Source: CPC320 sp002684375
GTDB taxonomy: Bacteria > Pseudomonadota > Alphaproteobacteria > Rhodobacterales > Rhodobacteraceae
Assembly: GCA_965662545.1 (NCBI GenBank)
Contig: CBFIHZ010000005.1
Span: 1 to 64,000, forward strand
DNA: 64,000 nucleotides
Direction: 5' to 3'
A program made the position numbers and the translations under genes. Position 1 is the stretch's first letter. Each line of letters starts with the position of its first letter. The notes under the pieces are model-generated. The model ran no database searches, was not told where the DNA came from, and saw only the letters and a program-made list of their open reading frames with translations. Of this stretch, positions 7,277-17,228 are shown in pieces.

Positions 7277-9079
7277 ATGGCAACAAACGACATCTTAAAT
7301 GCCGAAAATTACGATAGAATGACACATAATATTAAGCGGATTGATGCGCTGTCAAAGCGATTGCTGTCTATTATTCACCAGCGAGAGGCGCCAAATCTGG
7401 CACTGAGCGCGCCCAGCCATGAGCTTTTTACCAATGCAGGAGCGCAGTATTGGCAAAAAATGTTAGAAAACCCAGAGAAGGTTTTTATGCACCAAGTGGC
7501 CTTTTGGGCTGGCTCATTGCAACATTTTGTCGAAGCCCAGCAGATGGCAGTGTCTGCGTCCGATCCGTCGTCGCCGCAAAGCGAAGAGACAGATCCGCGC
7601 TTTGCCCACCCGATGTGGCATACCAATCCGTATTTCAATTTGATCAAACGGCAATATTTTCTGAATGCGGCATCGCTGCGCCGCGCATTGGCTGAGATTT
7701 CAGACCTCGATCCGATTGAAAAGCAACGTCTGGAGTATTTCTCCACCCAGATTATTGATATGTTATCACCAACTAATTTTCTCGCAACAAACCCTGCTGC
7801 GCTTGAGAAAGCGGTTGAAACCGAAGGGCAGTCCCTGATCGATGGGATGGAGAATTTAGTCACAGATCTTGAAAACAATAATGGTGAACTGCTGGTACGT
7901 TTGACGGATGACAAAGCTTTTGAACTTGGGGTAAATATCGCGTCAACACCCGGAAAAGTCGTGTTTCGCAACCGGATGTTCGAATTGATTCAATACGCGC
8001 CGAGCACGGAAACTGTGCGTGAAATACCGCTGGTTATCTTTCCTCCTTGGATCAATAAATTTTATATTCTCGATCTCAAAGCGCAAAACAGTTTTATTAA
8101 ATGGGTCACTGAACAAGGCTATAGTGTCTTTGTCGTGAGTTGGATTAATCCGGATCGGTCTTACGCGGAGGTCGGATTAGAGGAGTATATCTCGGAAGGC
8201 TTCTGCACCGCGATCGACACCGTCAAACAGATATCTGGACAGGAACAGGTCAACGCGCTTGGCTATTGTATTGCCGGCACAGTGCTAAGCCTTGTGCTGG
8301 CCTTGATGAAAAAGCGTGGTGATACGTCAATTAAATCAGCGACGTTTTTCACCACTCTGACCGATTTTTCACAACAGCGAGAATTTACACCCTTTCTTCA
8401 GGATGATTTTGTTGATGGGATTGAAAAGCACGTTGAAAAAGATGGTATACTTCCGTCGCATATCTTGTCACGGACCTTTAGTTTTCTGCGTGCCAACGAC
8501 CTAATTTACCGGCCTGCGATCAAGAGTTATATGCTTGGCGAAACGCCGCCAGCCTTTGATCTTTTGTTCTGGAATGGCGATGCGACCGGCTTGCCCGGCA
8601 AAATGACTGTGCAATACCTGCGTTGCCTTTGTCAGCAAGACCAGTTTGCCCAATCTGGGATTTCTCTGTTTGGCGAGGTATTGCGCCTGTCGGACGTCAC
8701 GGTCCCGTTTTGTGCAATTGCCTGCGAAACCGACCACATAGCCGCTTGGCAAGATAGCTATCGGGGATTTCAAAAAATGGGCAGCCGTTCAAAGACCTTT
8801 ATATTAAGCCAATCGGGCCACATTGGCGGGATCATCAACCCGCCGTCAAAAAAGAAATATGGTCATTATACAAATGCTGATTTGCGGCTTTCGCACAGGG
8901 ATTGGCAGGATACTGCCGCGTTTCATCAAGGGTCATGGTGGTCTAGGTGGGAGGGATGGCTAAAGAAAAAATCGGGTAAGCGAATTGCTGTGCAAGATCC
9001 CGGGTCAAAGACCTTTAAAGTGCTATGTGCTGCGCCGGGGACATATGTGTTAAGCGGCGATTTGGTGCCTGAAAAATAA
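7277..9079 (+). CDS. phaC: class I poly(3-hydroxyalkanoate) polymerase
   Basis: 600 residues, the usual size of class I synthases. PhaC polymerises (R)-3-hydroxyacyl-CoA into PHA on the granule surface. The N-terminal domain includes HPMWHTNPYFNLIKRQYF, typical of PhaC_N. The catalytic domain has the lipase-like box GYCIAG (nucleophile Cys331), the Asp in ACETDHIAAW and the His in SQSGHIGGIINP. It is divergent from phaZ and followed by phaP and phaR. A PhaR-type operator lies just upstream. Confidence 0.97.
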   Translation: MATNDILNAENYDRMTHNIKRIDALSKRLLSIIHQREAPNLALSAPSHELFTNAGAQYWQKMLENPEKVFMHQVAFWAGSLQHFVEAQQMAVSASDPSSPQSEETDPRFAHPMWHTNPYFNLIKRQYFLNAASLRRALAEISDLDPIEKQRLEYFSTQIIDMLSPTNFLATNPAALEKAVETEGQSLIDGMENLVTDLENNNGELLVRLTDDKAFELGVNIASTPGKVVFRNRMFELIQYAPSTETVREIPLVIFPPWINKFYILDLKAQNSFIKWVTEQGYSVFVVSWINPDRSYAEVGLEEYISEGFCTAIDTVKQISGQEQVNALGYCIAGTVLSLVLALMKKRGDTSIKSATFFTTLTDFSQQREFTPFLQDDFVDGIEKHVEKDGILPSHILSRTFSFLRANDLIYRPAIKSYMLGETPPAFDLLFWNGDATGLPGKMTVQYLRCLCQQDQFAQSGISLFGEVLRLSDVTVPFCAIACETDHIAAWQDSYRGFQKMGSRSKTFILSQSGHIGGIINPPSKKKYGHYTNADLRLSHRDWQDTAAFHQGSWWSRWEGWLKKKSGKRIAVQDPGSKTFKVLCAAPGTYVLSGDLVPEK

Positions 9080-9084
9080 AATTG

Positions 9085-9124
9085 CTGCGATGCAGAAAAA
9101 AACTATTGAAATGCTGCATTGCAG
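9085..9124 (+). promoter_or_regulatory. pair of PhaR operators upstream of phaP
   Basis: Two CTGC-N3-GCAG sites, CTGCGATGCAG (9085-9095) and CTGCATTGCAG (9114-9124), are spaced 29 bases apart, about three helical turns, directly before phaP. PhaR represses the phasin gene until PHB granules form and titrate it away. Confidence 0.75.
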
Positions 9125-9187
9125 AGTATAGGTAGTAATCATCAGCAGAAAAGGTCACGGGGTTGGCCATATTAAAGGAATTTTGAA

Positions 9188-9622
9188 ATGAACAAACAAC
9201 TTGATATGACAGGGTTGATGCAGGATTTTTTCGCCGCATTCCCCGTTGATGTAAATGCGTTTCAGGACGTGAGCAAAAATAGCGTTGTGTTGGGCGAAAA
9301 ACTGACCAGTGTGGCGTTGAATGCGGCTGAAAAATCAGCTGAAATTTCAAATACCTGGACCAAACAGACCTTGGCCAAATTGAATGACCTTTCCAAAAAT
9401 CCGGTCGATCATGTGGATTATAGCAAATCCTTGACTGATTTTGCGTCAGCGCAAGCTGAGGTCGCGGCCGAAAATATTGCGGCCTACGCCGAAGTCGCAA
9501 AAAAGGTCCAAATGGATACGGTCGAAGTCATGATGGCAGCTGGCAAAGAACTGTCTGAGGAAGCTTCAGCAGCCTTTAAAACGGCGGCGAAACCCAAACC
9601 GGCGACAAAACCTGCCAAATAA
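9188..9622 (+). CDS. phaP: phasin
   Basis: 144 residues, almost all predicted alpha-helix with repeated Ala-rich heptads and a Lys/Pro/Ala tail (KTAAKPKPATKPAK). Phasins coat PHB granules and limit their size and fusion. The assignment rests on the phasin-type amphipathic helical pattern and on its place between phaC and phaR, behind two PhaR operators. A ribosome site (AAAGGAA) precedes the ATG. Confidence 0.9.
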   Translation: MNKQLDMTGLMQDFFAAFPVDVNAFQDVSKNSVVLGEKLTSVALNAAEKSAEISNTWTKQTLAKLNDLSKNPVDHVDYSKSLTDFASAQAEVAAENIAAYAEVAKKVQMDTVEVMMAAGKELSEEASAAFKTAAKPKPATKPAK

Positions 9623-9653
9623 TCTTTGGTAACAGTTTTGCTGGAAGTTGCTT

Positions 9654-9686
9654 AGAGCGGGCTGAAAAGCCTGCTCTTTCTTTTTG
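9654..9686 (+). terminator. rho-independent terminator after phaP
   Basis: AGAGCGGGCT (9654-9663) pairs with AGCCTGCTCT (9668-9677), with one G-T pair, around a GAAA tetraloop, followed by TTCTTTTTG. It separates the abundant phasin transcript from phaR. Confidence 0.85.
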
Positions 9687-9738
9687 TTACCTGCTGATTT
9701 AAGGTCAAAAGTGTAGGCTACAATTTGGGGAGAGACCC

Positions 9739-10317
9739 GTGGCAACTAAAGGCGCTCCGCTGTTGGTAAAACGCTATGCAAGCCGTCGGCTGTATAACAC
9801 CGAGACCAGTGATTATGTTACGTTAGATGATATCGCCGGATTTATCCGTGATGGCCGGGATGTTCAGATTATCGACCTTAAATCTGGCGATGATCTGACC
9901 AGACAATATTTATTGCAAATAATCGCTGATTACGAAAGCCGAGGCGAAAATATGCTGCCGATTGCGGTTCTCAATGATCTGGTACGGAGTTATTCAAATC
10001 AAGCCAGCACCGTGATGCCTGAATTCTTGCAAATGTCGTTTGATATGTTGCGCGATAGCCAGTCACAGATTGTCGAGAACTTAACCGTGATGAACCCAAT
10101 AGCTAATATTCCCGGGTTTGAAGCGATTAAAACGCAGCAAGAAACCTTTATCAAAGCCATGACAGGCGGTATGACGGCGGGTTGGTCAGAGCGAGACAAG
10201 CCCTCAGAATCTGCCGCGTCAGGCGCCGAGGCCACCAGCGGAAATTCTGAAGATCTGGATGAGATTAAAAGACAGCTTGCTGATTTACAGACAAAGCTCA
10301 ACAGAATGGACAGTTGA
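9739..10317 (+). CDS. phaR: polyhydroxyalkanoate synthesis repressor PhaR
   Basis: 192 residues from a GTG start preceded by GGGGAGAG. The N-terminal PHB/PHA accumulation regulator DNA-binding domain is clear (VKRYASRRLYNTETSDYVTLDDIAGFIRDG), followed by the PHB-accumulation region (SGDDLTRQYLLQIIADYES ... PEFLQMSFDML). The C-terminus ends in a coiled coil (DEIKRQLADLQTKLNRMDS). PhaR binds both DNA and nascent PHB and represses phaP and its own gene; operators fitting it are present at 7242, 9085 and 9114. Confidence 0.95.
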   Translation: MATKGAPLLVKRYASRRLYNTETSDYVTLDDIAGFIRDGRDVQIIDLKSGDDLTRQYLLQIIADYESRGENMLPIAVLNDLVRSYSNQASTVMPEFLQMSFDMLRDSQSQIVENLTVMNPIANIPGFEAIKTQQETFIKAMTGGMTAGWSERDKPSESAASGAEATSGNSEDLDEIKRQLADLQTKLNRMDS

Positions 10318-12536
10318 ACCGTTTGGGTAAGACACATGGGCAGATTGTCAACGGAAAGGGTGGTTGTGGCAGGTTTGTAATAGGGCAGTAACTGCGCCTA
10401 TTGCTCATTATATTCGGCTAGATTTAAGGCGATGCGCGCTTGATCTTTTTATGTAAGGGCCAACCCGCTTGGGACCTGTCACCGCGACGTGGTTGTAATT
10501 CAGGGCGAATCCGACACAGGTATGTGCCATGGCTGGATATGAGCATTTTTCGAATACCAACTGATTAGACTGGTATTTTACCGGCAATTTATCGAGCCAA
10601 AGCGTGAAAGACAGCCCGTTCATAAACCCGATAAACCTCTCCATGAAGAGCTGCCTCCAAGGCGCTCAGGTATGGAGCCGTCGCATTGGAAGACTTCTAT
10701 ATTTCCTCTAAATTTGGATAAAGAGTTCCCGCCTCATTGGGGTCGTGGTCAAACGATTGAGCACCGCCGCTCTGGCTTTCCGTATTTAAGAGCAATACCC
10801 CAGAAGAATTTAAAATACTTTCGTGGTGTTTATCTTTCCGCAACGGCATCTGAATTAAAACAGCAGTTGTTTCGTGTTCGTTTATGTATGTTAAGGTCTG
10901 GCAAAATTTTTCCCCAAATATTACGCTGATTGATACTTAGTGGTACCAACCTGCTTCCTATGAGCTGTTTGGACGGCATCAGCGGTAAATTCTCATTGGC
11001 AAACCCGGCCGTTCAGGGTTGTTGCGATTGGCTTGGCTGAGTATGTGATGTGCCTGCGCGCTTTGTATTGGCGGATGGAAAAGCAGTACAAACCGAGTTA
11101 GTCACGCATTGAAACCGGAATCTTTTATAGGTCTTAACAATTTTCTTCAGCGCCCTAAAAGATCTATTCGACGGTCGTTATCTTGTATGAAGTGAAGAAC
11201 TGGACACCCGATCTTCGGACAACAGGCCGCTTCCACTGCTCACGGGATACCCGTCCCGCGTGTCCTAATGCCTACAGGTATCCACGAGCAGTGGAAGCGG
11301 TTTCCTCCCTACAATTGGATCACTCGTAAGGCTCGAAACTCGGGTCACGTGTGTGGTTAACTTTATCAGCCGTAGCCCGGGCGCCGATACAGGGTGCTGA
11401 AATCCGACACTGTCCAGTCCAACTCGACCAGTCGCAGCAAACTTTCCACAAACCGGTCGCTTGCCGAAGTGGCCTAGCAAATAGGGCTTAGCGCCAGGCA
11501 AGCCTGAATGGCGGTGTCACTGAATTATTGTTGCCGACTGCGCTTGCCGCTCGGAGGGAGCGTCCAAACCATCTCGGGATCAAACCAGATCGACCACGAT
11601 CCGCACCGCTTCAAGCTATCACTGTAAACCGACCAATTCATGGTCTTGTACCTCTCAGGGGCCCAACTGCGCATGCTCTCCAGGTATCATGCTGGATTCA
11701 TACAGTGAAACCCTCAAACCGATCTGTGTAACAAAGCCCGTTCAGCGGTTTAACCGTGACCGTCACGGTCTGCCCATGATTTCCATACCAGCCTTAATCT
11801 TTGGATATGTATAAAAGCGGTGCTCGGTGAAGCGACAAAAAGTCGGAAACAGCCCCTTGAATTGCCTGTCAATGGCAATAAGCGCTTGAGCTGGCTGGAA
11901 TTCGCACGACGCCTCGCCATTTAGATACCCTCAAGCGTTATGTGGTATTCCGCTGGAACTGATTGCCGCGCCTTTACCAGCACCGTTGGGTCGCACCCAG
12001 TGAGTGTCTACAGCGAGTTTGCAAACAGGTTACCGTGACCGCCTGTGCAGACCGCTCTGGCGGTATGTCTGCAAATGTTTAGAGTTGCAGACGCGGGTTT
12101 TTACCATGGGCAGCATTCGCCCTTTACCGCACATATCATACATGGAACAGGGGAAAATATTTTTTGGTTAGATGACAGTTTTGACGCCTCGGATCAGTAA
12201 ATCTTAGAAGGTGGCAATGGGGTCGATGGGACTATTTTTACAGATAACATTTTATAAGAATCTGCGGCCAGTGGAACGGAAGTGACCTTGAGGTAACGCG
12301 AAATTGGATAGGAAGACTTTGAAGCCAAACGCAACCCTTGGGGCTGCATCCAGCGCCTGATGAGGCAACATAGGGAGGTAAGCATAAATTTGGAATTGAC
12401 GATCCAGCAACAGCCCAGCACGGGCACATTAAACTGTTCCATCGCACTCTGAAGACCGGCGTTGCGAAACCGGTGCGCTAACTTGGTTCGGCAAAGCGGT
12501 TAGTCTCTATTCAGATAAGCGAGTGATGCAGCTATG
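10318..12536. other. gene-poor, apparently decayed region
   Basis: About 2.2 kb between phaR and tRNA-Glu, in a genome that is otherwise tightly packed. Open frames are short and overlap in several phases, and I recognise no intact family. One 78-codon minus-strand frame (10408-10644) is listed separately. A phrase near 12130-12235, reading roughly DDSFDAS then ILEGGNGVDGTIF across a stop, recalls calcium-binding repeat proteins but is broken. The position next to a tRNA gene is typical for old insertions; I found no integrase, direct repeats or insertion-sequence ends. Confidence 0.45.
10408..10644 (-). CDS. hypothetical protein, doubtful
   Basis: A 78-codon frame starting MERFIGFMNGLSFTLWLDKL, with a GGAGG ribosome-like motif nine bases upstream of its ATG. 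It has no recognisable domain. The first 18 residues are mildly hydrophobic and the C-terminus is strongly basic (YIKRSSAHRLKSSRI). It lies alone in the decayed stretch, so it may be a real small gene or a chance frame. Confidence 0.3.
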   Translation of the reverse strand: MERFIGFMNGLSFTLWLDKLPVKYQSNQLVFEKCSYPAMAHTCVGFALNYNHVAVTGPKRVGPYIKRSSAHRLKSSRI

Positions 12537-12611
12537 TGGCAGCCCGTACGAGAATCGAACTCGTCTTTCCAGGTTGAAAACCTGGCGTCCTAACCGATAG
12601 ACGAACGGGCC
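12537..12611 (-). tRNA. tRNA-Glu (TTC)
   Basis: 75 bases on the minus strand. The acceptor stem GGCCCGT pairs with ACGGGCT, the anticodon stem CCAGG/CCTGG encloses loop TTTTCAA (anticodon TTC, Glu), and the T arm contains GTTCGATTC. Discriminator G and CCA are encoded. It is downstream of recJ in the same orientation. Confidence 0.95.
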
Positions 12612-12695
12612 ACGCTTACACTGGCGTGTATCTAGGCAAATGACGGGTGAGGCGCAAGAAGAAATTTCACCCCTGCGCGACTTTTTTATAAAATC

Positions 12696-14441
12696 CTAGG
12701 TGATTACGGGTGCGGCATCTTCAATCCGCACTTGGGGTGTTTTGCGGCCGCGCCATTCATTGATTTCCAGACGTCCTGCAATGTGGAATAATCCGCCGCC
12801 ATGGGATTCTAAAGCGCCGCCCAGCGCGCTGTTAAAGGCCCCAAAGGCGATGGCGTCAAGCTGGGCACCTGAACTGTCGCCAAATCGCAGTTTGAGATGT
12901 GCAGTTCCCACCCGTTTACAAAAACTGATCCGCATATTAGCGAAACCAAATCGCGGGGCAGGGGCGGCTGCGCCAAACGGCCCCACTGTGTCGAGTTGCT
13001 CTACCAGATCAACCGTCGCGGCGCCGGGCATCAAAACCCCATCAAGTCGCAGATCTTTCGGGCCTTGACGTCCTGCGCCCTGTTTTTCCAACAGTTCCGA
13101 CAGGCGCGCCATCGCCGGCTCTATGGTCGCTTCCGTCAGACTGAGCCCGGCGGCCATCTTATGTCCGCCCCCCTTGCTCAAAAGCCCCTCACTGGCCAGA
13201 CATTGCACCGCAGCCCCGAGATCGATGCCGCTGACTGATCGGCCCGACCCTTTGCCTTCCCCATTTTCGATGCCGATAATCACCGTGGGCCGATTGGTCA
13301 TTTCTTTGATCCGCGCCGCGACAATACCGACGACGCCGGGATGCCAGCCATGGCCTGCAGCCCAGACGAGGGGGGTATTGTCTGCCCGGCTTTCAACTTG
13401 TTGAAGCGCTGCATTCTGAACGTGCTGTTCAATCTCGCGACGTTCAGAGTTAAGGCCGTCGAGGTGTTCTGCGATCGATTGTGCTTCTGCGGGGTCTGCA
13501 CAGGCCAAAAGTCGCGCGCCCAGATCGGATTTGCCAATACGACCACCAGCGTTGATTCGCGGTGCCATGGCAAACCCCAGATGATGAGTGTTCGGCGCAC
13601 TGTCCATTTTGGCGATATCAGCAAGCGCCACCAACCCGGGTCTGTCGCGGCGTGCCATTACCTTGAGACCCTGCCGGACTAAAGCGCGATTGATACCGAT
13701 CAAAGGCGCTACATCGGCCACCGTGGCCAGCGCCACCAGATCAAGCATAGATATCAGGTCCGGGCCCTTGCTTCCTGCCTCGCGCTGTTGCCGCCCCAGT
13801 TCTACCAACATCAAAAATACGACACCTGCCGCACATAGATGTCCCAGATCGCCACTTTCGTCCTGTCTGTTCGGATTGACGACGGCCAGCGCCGGCGGCA
13901 GTGTCTCTCCGCCCAAATGGTGGTCGAGAACAATCACATCCGTGCCGTTAACCGCGGCGATGGCGTCATGGCTGACGGTGCCGCAATCGACACAGACAAT
14001 TAAACTATGTGCAGCGGCCAGTTCGGTCATCGCTTTCGGGTTGGGCCCATAGCCTTCGGTGAGCCGGTCGGGCACGTAAAGCGTTGCGGTGTGTCCCATC
14101 TGCCGCAACCACCAGATTAACAGTGCCGCAGAACTGCCGCCATCGACGTCATAATCAGCAAAAATCGCGATGCGCTCACGGGATTTTAAGGCTTGCAAAA
14201 ACCGGCTTGCCGCGGGTTGCATATCCTTCAAACCGCGCGGATCAGGCAATAATGCCCGCAATTGCGGGTTCAGAAATTTTGCGGATCCCTCGGCGCTGAT
14301 ACCACGGCTTACCAATAGGGCACAGACCGCGCGGGGGTGTCCTGTCTGCTGGATCATAGCCTCGGTCAGGCGTTCGGTTGACGCGTCGGGTCCGGTCCAG
14401 CACCGGCCTGTCAGAGAGCTGTTTACGTCGAGAAAGCCCAT
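12696..14441 (-). CDS. recJ: single-stranded-DNA-specific exonuclease RecJ
   Basis: 581 residues, full length. RecJ degrades single-stranded DNA 5' to 3' in recombination and mismatch repair. The DHH phosphoesterase motifs are present in order: IFADYDVDGGSSA, VCVDCGT and VLDHH, then the DHHA1 motif SKGGGHKMAAGL, with the C-terminal OB-type domain at the end. It follows glpX by nine bases in a hom-glpX-recJ block that is conserved in Rhodobacteraceae, so the three are probably co-transcribed. Confidence 0.96.
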   Translation of the reverse strand: MGFLDVNSSLTGRCWTGPDASTERLTEAMIQQTGHPRAVCALLVSRGISAEGSAKFLNPQLRALLPDPRGLKDMQPAASRFLQALKSRERIAIFADYDVDGGSSAALLIWWLRQMGHTATLYVPDRLTEGYGPNPKAMTELAAAHSLIVCVDCGTVSHDAIAAVNGTDVIVLDHHLGGETLPPALAVVNPNRQDESGDLGHLCAAGVVFLMLVELGRQQREAGSKGPDLISMLDLVALATVADVAPLIGINRALVRQGLKVMARRDRPGLVALADIAKMDSAPNTHHLGFAMAPRINAGGRIGKSDLGARLLACADPAEAQSIAEHLDGLNSERREIEQHVQNAALQQVESRADNTPLVWAAGHGWHPGVVGIVAARIKEMTNRPTVIIGIENGEGKGSGRSVSGIDLGAAVQCLASEGLLSKGGGHKMAAGLSLTEATIEPAMARLSELLEKQGAGRQGPKDLRLDGVLMPGAATVDLVEQLDTVGPFGAAAPAPRFGFANMRISFCKRVGTAHLKLRFGDSSGAQLDAIAFGAFNSALGGALESHGGGLFHIAGRLEINEWRGRKTPQVRIEDAAPVIT

Positions 14442-14450
14442 CCGACCCTA

Positions 14451-15416
14451 CTAGGTGATTGCGGAGCGATAAGTCATGCGCCGCATTGATCCGGTTTTTG
14501 ATCGCATCAGCAGCGTTTCGGTGGTAACCCAGCCAACCTCGCGTTTTATACCCGGCAGAAGCGTGCCGCCGGTGACGCCGGTCGCGGCGAAGATTACGTC
14601 ATTGGTGACCATGTCGTCGCGGGTATAAATGCGGTCAAGATCGGTGATCCCGGCGCTGTCGGCCCGTTTCCTTTCGTCGGCGTTGCGAAAGGTTAGACGG
14701 CCGTAGATTTGCCCGCCCATGCATTTCAACGCAGCGGCGGCCAGCACGCCTTCGGGGGCACCGCCCGTTCCCATATACATATCAATACCGGTCACCTCGG
14801 CCTCGGCGCAATGCATCACACCGGCGACATCTCCATCTGTGATCAGCCGGATGGCAGCACCGGTCAGACGTAATTCTGCAATCATTTCTTGATGACGCGG
14901 GCGTTCCAGCACACAGACAGTGATGTCACTGGTCGCGCAACCTTTGGCCTGCGCCAGTGCGTTTACGCGTTGGGTCGGTGTCATTTCCAATGTCACCAGA
15001 TCGGTGGGATAGTTTGGCCCTATAGCCAGCTTATCCATATAAACGTCTGGCGCATGCAGCATCGACCCACGTGGTCCAAGCGCGATAACGGCCAAGGCGT
15101 TTGGCATATCTTTCGCTGTCAGTGTCGTGCCCTCAAGAGGGTCGAGCGCGATATCAACACCGGGGCCGGTGCCGGTGCCCACCTCTTCGCCGATAAACAA
15201 CATCGGCGCTTCATCTCTTTCGCCTTCGCCGATCACCACCACACCGGCGATATCAAGCATGTTCAATTGGGTGCGCATGGCATCGACTGCGGCTTGATCT
15301 GCAGCCTTTTCGTCACCGCGTCCAATCAGCTTGGCCGATGCAATTGCAGCCGCTTCTGAGACCCGTGCGAGACCAAGTGAGAGCATCCGGTCGTTAAAAT
15401 TTTCTTTGCTGGGCAT
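14451..15416 (-). CDS. glpX: class II fructose-1,6-bisphosphatase
   Basis: 321 residues. GlpX removes the 1-phosphate of fructose-1,6-bisphosphate in gluconeogenesis and, where present, the Calvin cycle. Diagnostic blocks are VVIGEGERDEAPMLFIGEEVGTG and ALDPLEGTTL, the metal-binding part of the inositol-phosphatase-like fold. An AGGA ribosome site precedes the ATG. It lies between hom and recJ on the same strand. Confidence 0.96.
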   Translation of the reverse strand: MPSKENFNDRMLSLGLARVSEAAAIASAKLIGRGDEKAADQAAVDAMRTQLNMLDIAGVVVIGEGERDEAPMLFIGEEVGTGTGPGVDIALDPLEGTTLTAKDMPNALAVIALGPRGSMLHAPDVYMDKLAIGPNYPTDLVTLEMTPTQRVNALAQAKGCATSDITVCVLERPRHQEMIAELRLTGAAIRLITDGDVAGVMHCAEAEVTGIDMYMGTGGAPEGVLAAAALKCMGGQIYGRLTFRNADERKRADSAGITDLDRIYTRDDMVTNDVIFAATGVTGGTLLPGIKREVGWVTTETLLMRSKTGSMRRMTYRSAIT

Positions 15417-15480
15417 CGGCTATCCTGTCAGTCACTGGGGGAGATTTGAAAATAAGTTATCTTTTCTGAATGTGGCAATG

Positions 15481-16767
15481 TTATACAGATTCGATCCGGA
15501 TGGCGATGGGCGTCCCCTCTAGCACGCCGGTGTGTGGTAGGTTTTGCAACGCCTTATCAAGCGTGGCGCGCAGGGTGTCATGAGTGACGATCAACACCGG
15601 TGCGGTTGCTGCGTCATGTCCGTATTGCCGCATTCGGTTAATAGAGACGTCGTGTTCCCCCAGAACCGTGGCGATTTTTGCCAGCGCTCCGGGCTGATCG
15701 GTCAACTGCATGCGCAGGTAATAGGGGGCTTCGGTTACCGATGCTGTTTTAATTGCCGGGCTGAGCGTCTCGGCGGGTTGGCCAAAGGTTGAAATCCGGG
15801 TGCCACGGGCAATGTCGATGATGTCCGACAAGACGGCACTGGCGGTCGGGCCTGCGCCTGCGCCGGCGCCGCGCAGAACGATTTGTCCGACTTCATCGCC
15901 TTCAAGCACGGTCATATTGGTGCCGCCTTCCAACTGTCCCAAGGGTGAGTCTGCGGGGACAAGACAGGGCGACATGCGCTGTTCCAATCCGCGCGCCGTC
16001 ATTTGCGCCACGCCTAGCAACTTTATGCGGTATCCCATATCTGCGGCTTGCCGGATGTCTTCGATCGAGATGGCGCTGATGCCTTCCAACTCTACGGCCG
16101 CAAAATCTACCTGGGTACCAAACGCGATGGCGGCCAAAAGCGCAAGTTTGTGACCCGCGTCAATGCCCCCGACATCAAGATTTGGATCAGCTTCTAGAAA
16201 GCCAAGTTCGGCACATTCCTCAAACAGCGCCTCATAGCCACGGCCTGTGGCTTGCATCTGGGTCAGGATATAGTTGCAAGTGCCGTTCATGACCCCCATG
16301 ATCCGGGTAATTTGATTGCCGGCCAAGCCCTCGGTCAAGGCCTTAACAACCGGAATTCCGCCTGCCACGGCTGCTTCGAAACGGATAAGTCTGTCTTTGT
16401 CCTCCGCGGCCTGTGCCAGCGCCTGGCCATGAACGGCAAGCATCGCTTTATTGGCTGTTATAACGTCTTTTCCAGCTGCTATCGCGGCCTGTGTGGCGGC
16501 CAGCGCCGGACCTTCCGAGCCGCCGATCAGCTCGATGAAAATATCGACATCATCGCGGGTTGCCAGGCGTACGGGATCGTCTTCCCATGCATAGGCAGAC
16601 AGATCAAAGCCTCGGTCTTTGTCTTTGGAACGGGCAGATACCGCGCTGATAACGACCTCTTGGCCGCCTCGTGTTGCCAGTATCTCGGCTTTTTGCTGAA
16701 TGATTTTGACCACACCCATTCCAACGGTTCCAAGACCGGCGATGCCAAGGCGGAGAGGTTGGGTCAT
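15481..16767 (-). CDS. hom: homoserine dehydrogenase
   Basis: 428 residues. Hom reduces aspartate semialdehyde to homoserine, the branch point to threonine and methionine. Visible parts are the N-terminal Rossmann site GIAGLGTVGMG, the conserved TANKAMLA and MNGTCNYILTQM of the catalytic domain, and a C-terminal ACT domain (LRMQLTDQPGALAKIATVLGEHDVSINRM), the usual site of allosteric control by threonine. AAAGGA precedes the start. First gene of the hom-glpX-recJ block; its product feeds MetA, encoded 37 kb away in this window. Confidence 0.97.
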   Translation of the reverse strand: MTQPLRLGIAGLGTVGMGVVKIIQQKAEILATRGGQEVVISAVSARSKDKDRGFDLSAYAWEDDPVRLATRDDVDIFIELIGGSEGPALAATQAAIAAGKDVITANKAMLAVHGQALAQAAEDKDRLIRFEAAVAGGIPVVKALTEGLAGNQITRIMGVMNGTCNYILTQMQATGRGYEALFEECAELGFLEADPNLDVGGIDAGHKLALLAAIAFGTQVDFAAVELEGISAISIEDIRQAADMGYRIKLLGVAQMTARGLEQRMSPCLVPADSPLGQLEGGTNMTVLEGDEVGQIVLRGAGAGAGPTASAVLSDIIDIARGTRISTFGQPAETLSPAIKTASVTEAPYYLRMQLTDQPGALAKIATVLGEHDVSINRMRQYGHDAATAPVLIVTHDTLRATLDKALQNLPHTGVLEGTPIAIRIESV

Positions 16768-16876
16768 AGGGCAATCCTTTGTATGCTGAGTTGTGCCAGC
16801 GCTTTAACGCTTTGTGCCTGTGCGCGCAACATCGGGCTCTGATAGTTTGGCGGAAACCGGGTGATTGCGTAGCTGA

Positions 16877-17131
16877 TCACGAATTGCTCTCACTGTTGGC
16901 CGCGCCCCGCCTGTTGAGCACGTCGCGTTTCCTTTTCAATTGCGCGCTGCGTTGTAACAAATACTGTCCCGTGGTTTTGTCGGTTGGTGCAATAGATGTG
17001 GTGACCACATGATCAATAGGTAGCAATTTTGGATAGGCGCGTTCTGTCCCGGTCTCAATTGGAGCGACCTCGGAAAACCCTACACAGCCCGACAGCGCCG
17101 ATAAACTGAGCGCGAAAAGACGAAAAAACAT
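16877..17131 (-). CDS. small putative lipoprotein
   Basis: 84 residues. The N-terminus MFFRLFALSLSALSGC is a lipoprotein signal peptide with lipobox LSGC, so the mature chain would start at the Cys at residue 16 and be lipid-anchored. The mature part is short, polar and basic at the end (QRSAQLKRKRDVLNRRG). I know of no function. It sits 109 bases upstream of hom on the same strand and is divergent from the TetR gene. Confidence 0.65.
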   Translation of the reverse strand: MFFRLFALSLSALSGCVGFSEVAPIETGTERAYPKLLPIDHVVTTSIAPTDKTTGQYLLQRSAQLKRKRDVLNRRGAANSESNS

Positions 17132-17228
17132 ATTGGTGCTCGCTCTTGGTCTGGCATATATGTGCCTGACATGTCGGGTGTTCGCAAGCGGCCGCTGTGT
17201 TTTATTTGTTTATTAGAAAGAAGGCAGC

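Noticed and set aside
12160..12260. RTX-like phrase (GGNGVDGTIF)
   Set aside because: Only one weak repeat, interrupted by a stop; not enough for a calcium-binding protein call.
16252..16842. 196-codon plus-strand frame
   Set aside because: Antisense shadow of hom, which has complete family motifs.
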